Assembly (NCBI GenBank): GCA_949093475.1
Contig: CARXAY010000065.1
Span: forward strand, 1 to 7,108
Length of the DNA: 7,108 nt
Direction: 5' to 3'
Source of the DNA: an uncultured Oscillospiraceae bacterium
GTDB taxonomy: Bacteria; Bacillota; Clostridia; Oscillospirales; Oscillospiraceae
In this document: positions 1 through 5,277 of the stretch, one piece after another
How positions within the stretch are numbered: the stretch's first letter is position 1
How the letters are laid out: every line of letters begins with the position of its first letter
Program-made: the position numbers and the translations under genes
Notes under the pieces: generated by a model
Database searches by the model: none
What the model was told of the DNA's origin: nothing
The model's input: the letters and a program-made list of their open reading frames with translations, nothing else

Positions 1-657
1 GCTTTGGGCAGCGTCAAGCTCTCCCGGGATGCGGAGTTTCAGGGCATTATGCCGGTGCGGGGCAAGATCTTGAACTGCCTTAAGGCGGATTTCGGGAAGA
101 TCTTTAAAAGTGAGATCATCACCGATCTGATGAAGGTGCTGGGGTGCGGGGTAGAAGTGCAAAACAAGCACGTCAAGGATCTGGCGGCCTTTGATCTGAT
201 GAACCTCCGCTGGAATAAAATCGTCATCTGCACCGACGCCGACGTGGACGGCTATCAGATCCGCACCCTGATCCTGACCATGCTCTACCGTCTGGTGCCT
301 ACCCTCATTGAACGGGGCTACGTGTATATCGCGGAATCTCCCCTTTATGAGATCACTTATAAGGAAAAGACGTGGTTTGCCTACACTGACAAGGAGAAAA
401 ACGACATTGTCAACGGCGAGCTGAAAGGGAAGAAATGCATTATCAACCGCTCCAAAGGCTTGGGCGAAAACGAGCCGGACATGATGTGGCTTACCACTAT
501 GAACCCGGAGACCCGCCGCCTCATCAAGGTCATGCCAGAGGATGCCGAACGCACCAGCGAGATTTTCGACCTTCTGTTGGGCGACAACCTCCAAGGCCGC
601 AAGGATCATATCGCCGACAACGGATACAAATATCTGGAGTTGGCGGATATTTCGTAA
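1..657 (+). CDS. Type IIA DNA topoisomerase subunit B (ParE/GyrB-like), C-terminal part
   Basis: This is the C-terminal 218 residues of the ATPase/TOPRIM subunit of a type IIA topoisomerase, the class that relaxes or decatenates DNA together with an A subunit. The 5' end lies outside the window. The first visible codons (ALGSVKLSRD) match the residues just after the conserved EGDSA motif. Next come PVRGKILN (about residues 18-25) and the Mg-binding TOPRIM triad TDADVDG with D79, D81 and D83, followed by the IRTL helix. A KGLGE motif is at 152-156, and MNPETRRL shortly after. The end (about 185-218) corresponds to the usual short GyrB/ParE tail. KGLGENEPDMMW, instead of the common KGLGEMNP form, and YQIRTL, instead of AHIRTL, suggest the clostridial second (ParE-like) paralogue rather than the main gyrase; this is inference. 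No A-subunit gene follows directly. The gene is followed after 18 bp by the deaminase gene, probably in one transcription unit. Confidence 0.9.
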   Translation, partial: ALGSVKLSRDAEFQGIMPVRGKILNCLKADFGKIFKSEIITDLMKVLGCGVEVQNKHVKDLAAFDLMNLRWNKIVICTDADVDGYQIRTLILTMLYRLVPTLIERGYVYIAESPLYEITYKEKTWFAYTDKEKNDIVNGELKGKKCIINRSKGLGENEPDMMWLTTMNPETRRLIKVMPEDAERTSEIFDLLLGDNLQGRKDHIADNGYKYLELADIS

Positions 658-675
658 TGATTGAAGGGAAAATTC

Positions 676-1113
676 ATGGATATTTGGGAGATACTGTGCC
701 AAAAGGCGCAGGAACAGTACCGCCCGACGGAAGTGACCCCGTTTGTCTATGCCCACCACGTGGTGTGTGCGCTGGAGAGTGAAAACGGGCAGATCTTCAC
801 CGGGTTTTGCATCGAAAGCTGCGGCGGGGTCATGAACCTGTGTGCGGAACGGGTGGCGGCGCTCAATATGTACCTGAGCAGCGGGCAAACCGTCATCAAG
901 CGTCTGGTGTCCTTTCGGGATCGGCCGCCCTTTGGGGGCGGAAGCGGGATGCCCTGCGGTGCTTGCCGGGAGTTTTTGATGCAGCTTTCTGAACGCAATC
1001 AGGATATGGAAATATTGGTAGACTTGGAAAACCACCAAACGGTGACTTTGCGTGAGCTGACCCCAAACTGGTGGGGATATGAACGCTATGAAGCCGCCAA
1101 GGAAAAGGAGTAA
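676..1113 (+). CDS. Cytidine deaminase-like zinc hydrolase (CDA / blasticidin-S deaminase fold)
   Basis: The predicted protein has 145 residues, the usual size of small CDA-family enzymes. These are cytosolic zinc enzymes that hydrolytically deaminate cytidine-type nucleosides. The zinc site is clear: CAE (C56, catalytic E58) and PCGAC (C94, C97), followed by REF. The C-terminal LRELTP (about 125-130) matches the end of CDA and blasticidin-S deaminases. The substrate side is unusual. Where true cytidine deaminases have a G-x-N-I-E-N-A-S loop, this protein has GFCIESCGG (43-51), keeping E47 but not the Asn, and the FxVGA stretch is replaced by AHHVVCAL. The substrate is therefore uncertain. 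I chose ATG 676 because AAGGG (664-668) lies 7 nt upstream. A longer in-frame start at TTG 661 has no such support. Its stop is 3 bp before the isocitrate dehydrogenase start, so the two genes are probably translated from one mRNA. Confidence 0.83.
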   Translation: MDIWEILCQKAQEQYRPTEVTPFVYAHHVVCALESENGQIFTGFCIESCGGVMNLCAERVAALNMYLSSGQTVIKRLVSFRDRPPFGGGSGMPCGACREFLMQLSERNQDMEILVDLENHQTVTLRELTPNWWGYERYEAAKEKE

Positions 1114-1116
1114 ACG

Positions 1117-2316
1117 ATGGATAAGATTCAAATGACCACTCCGCTGGTGGAGATGGACGGGGACGAGATGACCCGCATCATCTGGCAGCAGATCAAGGAC
1201 ACTCTGATCCTGCCCTATGTAGAGCTGAAAACCGAATACTACGATCTGGGTCTCCCGGAGCGGGAGAAGACCGGCGATCAGGTGACCATCGAAGCGGCCA
1301 ATGCCATTGACCGCTATGGCGTGGGGGTCAAGTGCGCCACCATTACCCCCAACGCCCAGCGGGTGGAGGAATACAAGCTCTCCCAGATGTGGAAATCCCC
1401 CAACGGGACGATCCGCGCCATTCTGGACGGTACGGTGTTCCGCGCGCCCATCATGGTCAAGGGTATCTCCCCGGTGGTGAAGAACTGGAAAAAGCCGATC
1501 ACCATCGCCCGCCACGCCTACGGCGATGTATACCGTGCAGCCGAAATGCGGGTGGAGGGGCCGGGAACGGCCAAGCTGGTGTTTGTGGACGGAAACGGCA
1601 AAACCACCGAGCAGACCATCTTCGATTTCCACGGCGACGGCGTGCTTCAGGGCCAGTACAATCTGGATTCCTCTATCCTGTCCTTTGCACGTTCCTGCTT
1701 CCAGTACGCGCTGGACACCAAACAGGATCTGTGGTTTTCCACCAAGGACACCATTTCCAAGCAATACGACCACCATTTCAAGGATATTTTTTCTGAAATT
1801 TACGAGGACGAGTACAAGGAGCAATTTGAGAAGCACGGTCTGACCTATTTTTACACCCTGATCGACGATGCGGTAGCCCGCGTTATCCGCAGCGAGGGCG
1901 GCTATATCTGGGCCTGCAAGAACTATGACGGCGACGTGATGAGCGATATGGTCTCCACCGCCTTTGGTTCTTTGGCCATGATGACTTCCGTGCTGGTCAG
2001 CCCGGACGGCAAGTATGAATATGAGGCCGCCCATGGGACGGTCACCCGTCACTACTACCGCCACCTGAAAGGAGAGCAGACCTCCACCAATCCCATGGCA
2101 ACCCTGTTCGCGTGGACGGGCGCGCTGGCCAAGCGGGGCGAGCTGGACGGCAACGAGGCGTTGGTGGAATTCGCCCATCGTTTGGAGCAGGCCGCCATCG
2201 ACACCATTGAATCCGGCGTGATGACCGGCGATCTGGCCGGGCTTTGGGAAGGGGAGAGCCCGGCCCAAAGAGCGACCACACAGGGCTTTTTGGACGCGGT
2301 GGCTTCGCGCCTTTGA
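1117..2316 (+). CDS. icd: NADP-dependent isocitrate dehydrogenase (homodimeric, eukaryote-like class)
   Basis: This complete 399-residue enzyme oxidatively decarboxylates isocitrate to 2-oxoglutarate, producing NADPH in the cytosol. In anaerobes with a partial TCA cycle this mainly feeds glutamate synthesis (general knowledge). It aligns by eye almost without gaps to human IDH1. The isocitrate-binding residues fall in SPNGTIR (S94, R100), TVFR (R109) and ARHAYGDVY (R132, Y139). Metal ligands are D250 in LIDD and D273/D277 in YDGDVMSD. GTVTRH (R311, H312) is the NADP-specifying motif, followed by STNP. A Shine-Dalgarno AAGGAG (1105-1110) ends at the previous gene's stop, and ATG 1117 follows after a 6-nt spacer, which suggests translational coupling. 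No citrate synthase or aconitase gene is adjacent. A terminator-like hairpin lies 36 nt after the stop. The family identity is very secure. Confidence 0.97.
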   Translation: MDKIQMTTPLVEMDGDEMTRIIWQQIKDTLILPYVELKTEYYDLGLPEREKTGDQVTIEAANAIDRYGVGVKCATITPNAQRVEEYKLSQMWKSPNGTIRAILDGTVFRAPIMVKGISPVVKNWKKPITIARHAYGDVYRAAEMRVEGPGTAKLVFVDGNGKTTEQTIFDFHGDGVLQGQYNLDSSILSFARSCFQYALDTKQDLWFSTKDTISKQYDHHFKDIFSEIYEDEYKEQFEKHGLTYFYTLIDDAVARVIRSEGGYIWACKNYDGDVMSDMVSTAFGSLAMMTSVLVSPDGKYEYEAAHGTVTRHYYRHLKGEQTSTNPMATLFAWTGALAKRGELDGNEALVEFAHRLEQAAIDTIESGVMTGDLAGLWEGESPAQRATTQGFLDAVASRL

Positions 2317-2351
2317 GTATTTTAATGAATATTTTTCCTTTCAGTGCACAT

Positions 2352-2385
2352 ACTCCCTCTATCCGTACTGATAGGGGGAGTTTTT
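2352..2385 (+). promoter_or_regulatory. Terminator-like hairpin that contains the rubrerythrin ribosome binding site
   Basis: The left arm is 2352-2363 (ACTCCCTCTATC), the loop is 2364-2369 (CGTACT) and the right arm is 2370-2381 (GATAGGGGGAGT). This gives 12 bp with a single G-U wobble, T2358 with G2375. T2381-T2385 follow as a five-base U-run, and the ATG of rubrerythrin begins at 2386. As RNA this resembles an intrinsic terminator for the upstream deaminase-icd transcript. The purine-rich right arm, AGGGGGAG (2373-2380), is also the only Shine-Dalgarno candidate for the next gene, and the stem would hide it. The element may therefore act as an attenuator, as a translation-blocking stem, or as a leaky terminator. 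I found no convincing sigma-A promoter between 2317 and 2351. Confidence 0.7.
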
Positions 2386-2997
2386 ATGTCCGTTTCCTTT
2401 GAAAACAGCGAGACCCGGCTGAATCTGATGCGCGCCTTTGCCGGGGAGAGTCAGGCCCGCAACCGCTATACCTACGCCGCCGGCCTTGCCAAACGCAAAG
2501 GGCTGGAGGTGTTGGAGCAGGTGTTTCTATTCACCGCCGATCAGGAAAAGGCCCATGGAAAGGTTTTCTATGACCTTTTGAAGCCGCTGTCCGGAGAAAG
2601 CCTTTTGGTGGACGGCAGCTACCCGGTGGAGCTGTACAGCGATATGCTCGATCACCTGAAGGCCGCCGCCCACAACGAGAACGAAGAACACGATACGGTG
2701 TATTCCTCCTTTTCCAAGATCGCCGCGCAGGAGGGGTTTGACGCCATTGCCCACACCTTCACCATGATCGCGGGGGTGGAAAAGACCCACGCCCAGCGGT
2801 TTGAGCGTTTTGCCAAGCTGCTGGAGGAGGAAAAGCTGTTTGTGTCCGACGTAGAAACGGGCTGGATGTGCCTCAACTGCGGTCAGATCATCCACTCCAC
2901 CGCTGCGCCCGCCGTGTGCCCCATCTGTAAGCACGGGCAGGGATTTTTCATCCGCGTGGAATTGGCGCCTTTTACCGGCTGTGGAAATAAGGGGTAA
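2386..2997 (+). CDS. Rubrerythrin (diiron peroxidase with rubredoxin-like tail)
   Basis: Rubrerythrins reduce hydrogen peroxide in the cytoplasm of anaerobes, passing electrons from a rubredoxin-type Fe site to a diiron centre. The 203-residue protein has the standard two-domain layout. The four-helix diiron domain runs from about 1 to 150, with likely ligands E21 (FAGES), E54 and H57 (DQEKAH), E98 and E101 (ENEEH) and E132 and H135 (VEKTH). A rubredoxin-like knuckle follows, with C162/C165 (CLNC) and C178/C181 (CPIC). I chose ATG 2386 because the family typically begins just before F-x-N-S-x-T and because AGGGGGAG lies directly upstream. A longer reading from GTG 2344 would translate the hairpin and lacks family-like residues. 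The Shine-Dalgarno lies inside a strong hairpin (see that entry). The gene seems to stand alone, followed by the promoter of the amidase gene. Confidence 0.95.
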   Translation: MSVSFENSETRLNLMRAFAGESQARNRYTYAAGLAKRKGLEVLEQVFLFTADQEKAHGKVFYDLLKPLSGESLLVDGSYPVELYSDMLDHLKAAAHNENEEHDTVYSSFSKIAAQEGFDAIAHTFTMIAGVEKTHAQRFERFAKLLEEEKLFVSDVETGWMCLNCGQIIHSTAAPAVCPICKHGQGFFIRVELAPFTGCGNKG

Positions 2998-3016
2998 TTG
3001 ATCCAATCTTTTTGCG

Positions 3017-3045
3017 TTGAACAGGGGCGGAAAGACCGTTACAAT
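3017..3045 (+). promoter_or_regulatory. Predicted sigma-A-type promoter of the amidase gene
   Basis: TTGAAC (3017-3022) and TACAAT (3040-3045) are separated by 17 bp, the ideal spacing, with 4/6 and 5/6 matches to TTGACA and TATAAT. The transcript would begin at about 3051-3053. This places the in-frame start candidates at 3017 and 3044 inside the promoter, so they are unlikely to be used. Confidence 0.6.
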
Positions 3046-3076
3046 GGAGAAAATCTACGAAATGAGGTTTTCTTCC

Positions 3077-4150
3077 ATGAAACGCTTTCTGCCCCTGCTG
3101 TTGATTTTTGCTCTGCTGTGCCTGCCGGGTGTTGCAGCCGCGCCGCCCAACGGCACGGTCAACGTGCGGCTCTATAACTACTCGCACAGTACATATGGCC
3201 CGGTGGAGAGCCTGCCGGTGGTTCAGGTAAAGCTGGATGACCAGACGCTGAGTGGGGGAGAAGTTCCCGCCGTGGTGGTCAAGGGCCGCACCATGGCTCC
3301 GCTGCGGTGGGTGGCCGAACAGCTTGGCGCAAAGGTCGAATGGGTACAGGGCATAGCGCAGGTGGTGGTGACGCGGGGAGGAGACACAGTGACGCTCACC
3401 ATGGGCTCTGCCACGGCCCGGGTCAACGGGGTGGAGCGTGAACTGCCTGACGGTGTGCCCGCTATGGCGATGTATTACGGGGGACAGGGACATACCATGG
3501 TGCCCATCCGCTTTTTCTCTGAGGTGTTGGGCTGCACCGTGACATGGGAGCAGAAAAGCTATACTGCCCATGTGTCCTCGTCGGGGTTGGATACCCCCAT
3601 TGCTCCGGAACGGTTTTTGATTGCGCTGGACGCGGGACACGGCGGCTCGGCATCGGGAGCTTATTACGAGAACACCGCCGAGAAGGATTTGAATCTCTCC
3701 ATGATACGGAAATTGGATGACATTTTGCGTGGCTTGGGCTACCGCACCATGCTGACCAGAACGGACGATTCTGATGTAGGGCTGAAACGCCGCTCGGTAC
3801 TGGCCAACGAGGCCAAGGCGGACATTTTTGTGAGTATCCATTGCAACGCTTCCGAAACCAACCACGATTTTCAAGGGCTTTACGTCTATCATTACCCCGG
3901 CAACATACAGGGTGCGGCCTTGGCCCAAGCCATTCAGACCCCGGCCTGTCAGTTCACGGGGGCGATCGACCGGGGAATCAATTCCGCGAATTTTTCAGTG
4001 GTGCGGGAGAGCAAAATGCCGGCCGTGCTGGTGGAGACGGGGTTTATGACCTGTCATGAGGAGTTGCTGCGGCTCAAGGACGACGCCTATCAGACCCGCA
4101 TGGCACAGGGCATCGCGCAGGGGATCATACGCTATCTCAACGCCAAGTAA
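3077..4150 (+). CDS. Secreted N-acetylmuramoyl-L-alanine amidase (Amidase_3) with N-terminal stalk domain
   Basis: This exported cell-wall hydrolase cuts the bond between N-acetylmuramic acid and L-alanine in peptidoglycan. From ATG 3077 the protein has 357 residues. A signal peptide (1-22) has a KR n-region, a Leu-rich core and a VAAA cleavage region. Residues about 27-166 form a copper-amine-oxidase-N-like stalk region with two repeats of the type R-T-M-x-P-L-R-x-V-A-E-x-L-G (71-84) and H-T-M-V-P-I-R-F-F-S-E-V-L-G (139-152). The Amidase_3 catalytic domain (about 180-357) shows the zinc ligands H188 (DAGHGG), E202 (AEKDLN) and H255 (SIHCNA), and the catalytic E320 (VETGF). The start is supported by GAGGT (3064-3068) with an 8-nt spacer and by the promoter at 3017-3045, which excludes earlier starts; ATG 3062 remains a weaker alternative. 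The gene likely has its own transcript. Its role in growth, division or spore formation cannot be told from the sequence. Confidence 0.92.
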   Translation: MKRFLPLLLIFALLCLPGVAAAPPNGTVNVRLYNYSHSTYGPVESLPVVQVKLDDQTLSGGEVPAVVVKGRTMAPLRWVAEQLGAKVEWVQGIAQVVVTRGGDTVTLTMGSATARVNGVERELPDGVPAMAMYYGGQGHTMVPIRFFSEVLGCTVTWEQKSYTAHVSSSGLDTPIAPERFLIALDAGHGGSASGAYYENTAEKDLNLSMIRKLDDILRGLGYRTMLTRTDDSDVGLKRRSVLANEAKADIFVSIHCNASETNHDFQGLYVYHYPGNIQGAALAQAIQTPACQFTGAIDRGINSANFSVVRESKMPAVLVETGFMTCHEELLRLKDDAYQTRMAQGIAQGIIRYLNAK

Positions 4151-4195
4151 TTGAAAAACAAGCCGGTGGTTTGTGAAAAAACTCCCAAAAGGCCA

Positions 4196-4223
4196 TTGCT
4201 AATTTCAGGATTTATGATATAAT
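4196..4223 (+). promoter_or_regulatory. Extended -10 promoter of the Asp23-family gene
   Basis: A perfect TATAAT (4218-4223) is preceded by TGA (4215-4217), giving an extended -10 element. TTGCTA (4196-4201) matches the -35 consensus at 4/6 with a 16-bp spacer. The predicted leader runs from about 4230 to the ATG at 4278. This is the strongest-looking promoter in the window. The rest of the gap between the amidase stop and this promoter (4151-4195) holds only a 7-bp hairpin without a downstream T-run. Confidence 0.8.
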
Positions 4224-4277
4224 AGCTCCAGAGTATCCGTCACAGGCGAAAGCTGTATTGCAAAGGAGCGTTGCGCT

Positions 4278-4667
4278 ATGAGCGAAAGCAGAGATTATAT
4301 TTCCTATCCTGACGAGATGGGCACGATCCATATTGCCGACGAGGTGCTGGCGGTGGTGGCCGCCTCTGCCGCTTTGGAGGTGGAGGGGGTCAGTTCGCTG
4401 GCGGCCAATCTGCAAAGCGACATTGCAGAGCTGATGGGCAAGAAGGTCTATTCCAAGGGCGTGCGCCTGCTGGTGGCCAACGGTCAGGTGATGGTAGAGA
4501 TCTCCATTCTGATCCAATACGGATATGTGATCCCTGATGTGGCCCGGAAGGTTCAGGAAGTGGTGATGAATGCCGTCACCAACACCAGCGGTATGGAGGT
4601 CAGTCAGGTCAACGTTCAGGTGGCGGGTATTTCCTTCCAGAAAAAGGCCAAGGAAAAGCACCAGTAA
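4278..4667 (+). CDS. Asp23/Gls24 family protein (YqhY-like)
   Basis: This small 129-residue cytosolic protein belongs to the Asp23/Gls24 (DUF322) family. Members are linked to cell-envelope stress, and the Bacillus subtilis YqhY member to control of fatty-acid synthesis; the exact biochemical role is not settled. Family features are G-T-I-H-I-A-D-E-V-L (15-24) followed by the E-V-E-G-V-S-S-L segment (34-41), the Y-G-Y-V-I-P-D-V-A patch (81-89), and the final V-N-V-Q-V-A-G-I-S-F (111-120). A charged Lys-rich tail follows, and there is no signal peptide or membrane segment. The Shine-Dalgarno AAAGGAG (4262-4268) lies 9 nt before the ATG. Proximity to nusB and xseA points to the YqhY branch rather than to Staphylococcus Asp23, and no AmaP-like or DUF2273 partner gene is adjacent. 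It has its own promoter and terminators, so it appears to be a one-gene unit. Confidence 0.93.
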   Translation: MSESRDYISYPDEMGTIHIADEVLAVVAASAALEVEGVSSLAANLQSDIAELMGKKVYSKGVRLLVANGQVMVEISILIQYGYVIPDVARKVQEVVMNAVTNTSGMEVSQVNVQVAGISFQKKAKEKHQ

Positions 4668-4678
4668 GCCAATCAAAC

Positions 4679-4709
4679 AAGGCATCGGAGAGCTTCTCCG
4701 ATGCCTTTT
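4679..4709 (+). terminator. Intrinsic terminator 1 after the Asp23-family gene
   Basis: A perfect 13-bp stem pairs 4679-4691 (AAGGCATCGGAGA) with 4695-4707 (TCTCCGATGCCTT) around a GCT loop. TT then GAATTT follow. It starts 12 nt after the stop codon. Confidence 0.9.
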
Positions 4710-4715
4710 GAATTT

Positions 4716-4740
4716 CCCCCATTTTGGGGGTTTCTTTTTT
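4716..4740 (+). terminator. Intrinsic terminator 2, in tandem
   Basis: CCCCCA (4716-4721) pairs with TGGGGG (4725-4730) around a TTT loop. It is followed by the T-rich run 4731-4740, with nine T in ten bases. It sits only 6 nt behind the first terminator and may back it up, insulating the nusB promoter just downstream. Confidence 0.75.
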
Positions 4741-4746
4741 GCATAT

Positions 4747-4765
4747 TCTTGTATATAATACAAGA
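4747..4765. promoter_or_regulatory. Perfect dyad overlapping the nusB -10 box (possible operator)
   Basis: TCTTGTAT (4747-4754) and ATACAAGA (4758-4765) are exact inverted repeats around ATA. The TATAAT hexamer lies across the centre. A looser outer pair, ATATTC (4743-4748) and GAATAT (4767-4772), flanks it. Bound protein here would block RNA polymerase, so a repressor operator is a reasonable inference. No regulator gene is in the window, and an AT-rich promoter can contain such symmetry by chance. Confidence 0.4.
4754..4759 (+). promoter_or_regulatory. -10 box of the nusB operon promoter
   Basis: This is a perfect TATAAT lying 57 bp before the nusB ATG. The -35 region at about 17 bp spacing (4731-4736, TTTCTT) matches poorly and falls in the T-run of the preceding terminator. 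The promoter may therefore be weak, activator-dependent or driven mainly by its -10 region. The predicted transcript start is about 4766. Confidence 0.6.
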
Positions 4766-4815
4766 TGAATATTCTGCCATAGTATGCCGCTGAGAGGCAT
4801 TGGAGGTCAACGCCC

Positions 4816-5277
4816 ATGACAAGACGCAACGCAAGAGAGATCGCCGTGCATTTTATTTTTGAGCTGAGCTTTTCCAACGACCGGGCGGACAGCCTGCTGG
4901 AAGAGTTCCTTACCCCAGAGGCCTTTGCCCGGCTGGGTGAGGAAGAACCGCTGTACGCTGAGTTTCCCAATGAAAAGCAGCGCGCCTACATCGAACAGCT
5001 GGTGCGGGGGGTGGATGCCCACGTTCCTGAGCTGGACGGCTACATCGAACAGTATGCCAAGGGTTGGCGCTTTGGGCGCATTGACCGGGTGGCGGTAGCC
5101 ATTATGCGCGCTTCTATGTATGAGATCCTGTATATGCCCGACATCCCGGACTCTGCCTCCATCGACGAGGCGGTGGAGATCGCCAAGGGCTATGAAAACG
5201 CTGAGACGGTGGCGTTCATCAATGGCATTTTGGGCACCTTCGTCCGCGAGGGACTCCCGGAGGAGTGCAAGGAATGA
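4816..5277 (+). CDS. nusB: Transcription antitermination factor NusB
   Basis: NusB pairs with ribosomal protein S10 (NusE), binds boxA RNA and supports antitermination of rRNA operons. The 153-residue protein shows the family's N-terminal RRNAREIAVHFIFEL (3-17) and the core W-R-F-G-R-I-D-R-V-A-V-A-I-M-R-A-S-M-Y-E (84-103). The typical C-terminal stretch reads I-D-E-A-V-E-I-A-K (116-124), then F-I-N-G-I-L-G-T-F (134-142). It is slightly longer than many NusB proteins; the extra length lies around residues 30-55. The Shine-Dalgarno GGAGGT (4802-4807) is 8 nt before the ATG, which supports this start. The stop TGA overlaps the next gene's ATG (ATGA at 5274-5277). A small 5-bp hairpin (4784-4788 with 4796-4800) sits in the leader, without clear meaning. 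Confidence 0.96.
   Translation: MTRRNAREIAVHFIFELSFSNDRADSLLEEFLTPEAFARLGEEEPLYAEFPNEKQRAYIEQLVRGVDAHVPELDGYIEQYAKGWRFGRIDRVAVAIMRASMYEILYMPDIPDSASIDEAVEIAKGYENAETVAFINGILGTFVREGLPEECKE

Noticed and set aside
435..782. Plus-strand frame across the topoisomerase end and deaminase start, and similar short frames inside icd, the TsaD-like gene and xseA
   Set aside because: These are out-of-frame readings of confident genes, with Arg/Gly/Pro-rich translations typical of G+C-rich shadows.
2527..3006. Minus-strand open frame opposite rubrerythrin
   Set aside because: It is a shadow of the rubrerythrin codons, with no start signal or family features.
2997..3013. Possible rubrerythrin terminator (ATTG-ATC-CAAT then CTTTTT)
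   Set aside because: The stem has only 4 bp and is mostly A-T, so it would be unstable even with the T-run present.
2972..3928. Long minus-strand open frame (318 codons) opposite the amidase gene
   Set aside because: It is His/Arg/Gln-rich with no recognisable domain, while the plus strand here encodes a clear amidase. Long antisense frames are expected in G+C-rich genes.
4158..4174. 7-bp hairpin (ACAAGCC / GGTTTGT, loop GGT) after the amidase stop
   Set aside because: It has one G-U pair and A-rich rather than T-rich sequence downstream on the plus strand. A T-run appears only when read on the minus strand, where no gene ends. It is too weak to call a terminator.
4242..4256. Small GAAA-loop hairpin in the leader of the Asp23-family gene
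   Set aside because: It has only five base pairs with a bulge and does not cover the Shine-Dalgarno. There is no sign of a riboswitch or conserved leader.
4212..4970. Minus-strand open frame (252 codons) across the Asp23-family gene and the nusB promoter region
   Set aside because: It runs through two terminators, a promoter and parts of two plus-strand genes. Its translation has no recognisable motif.
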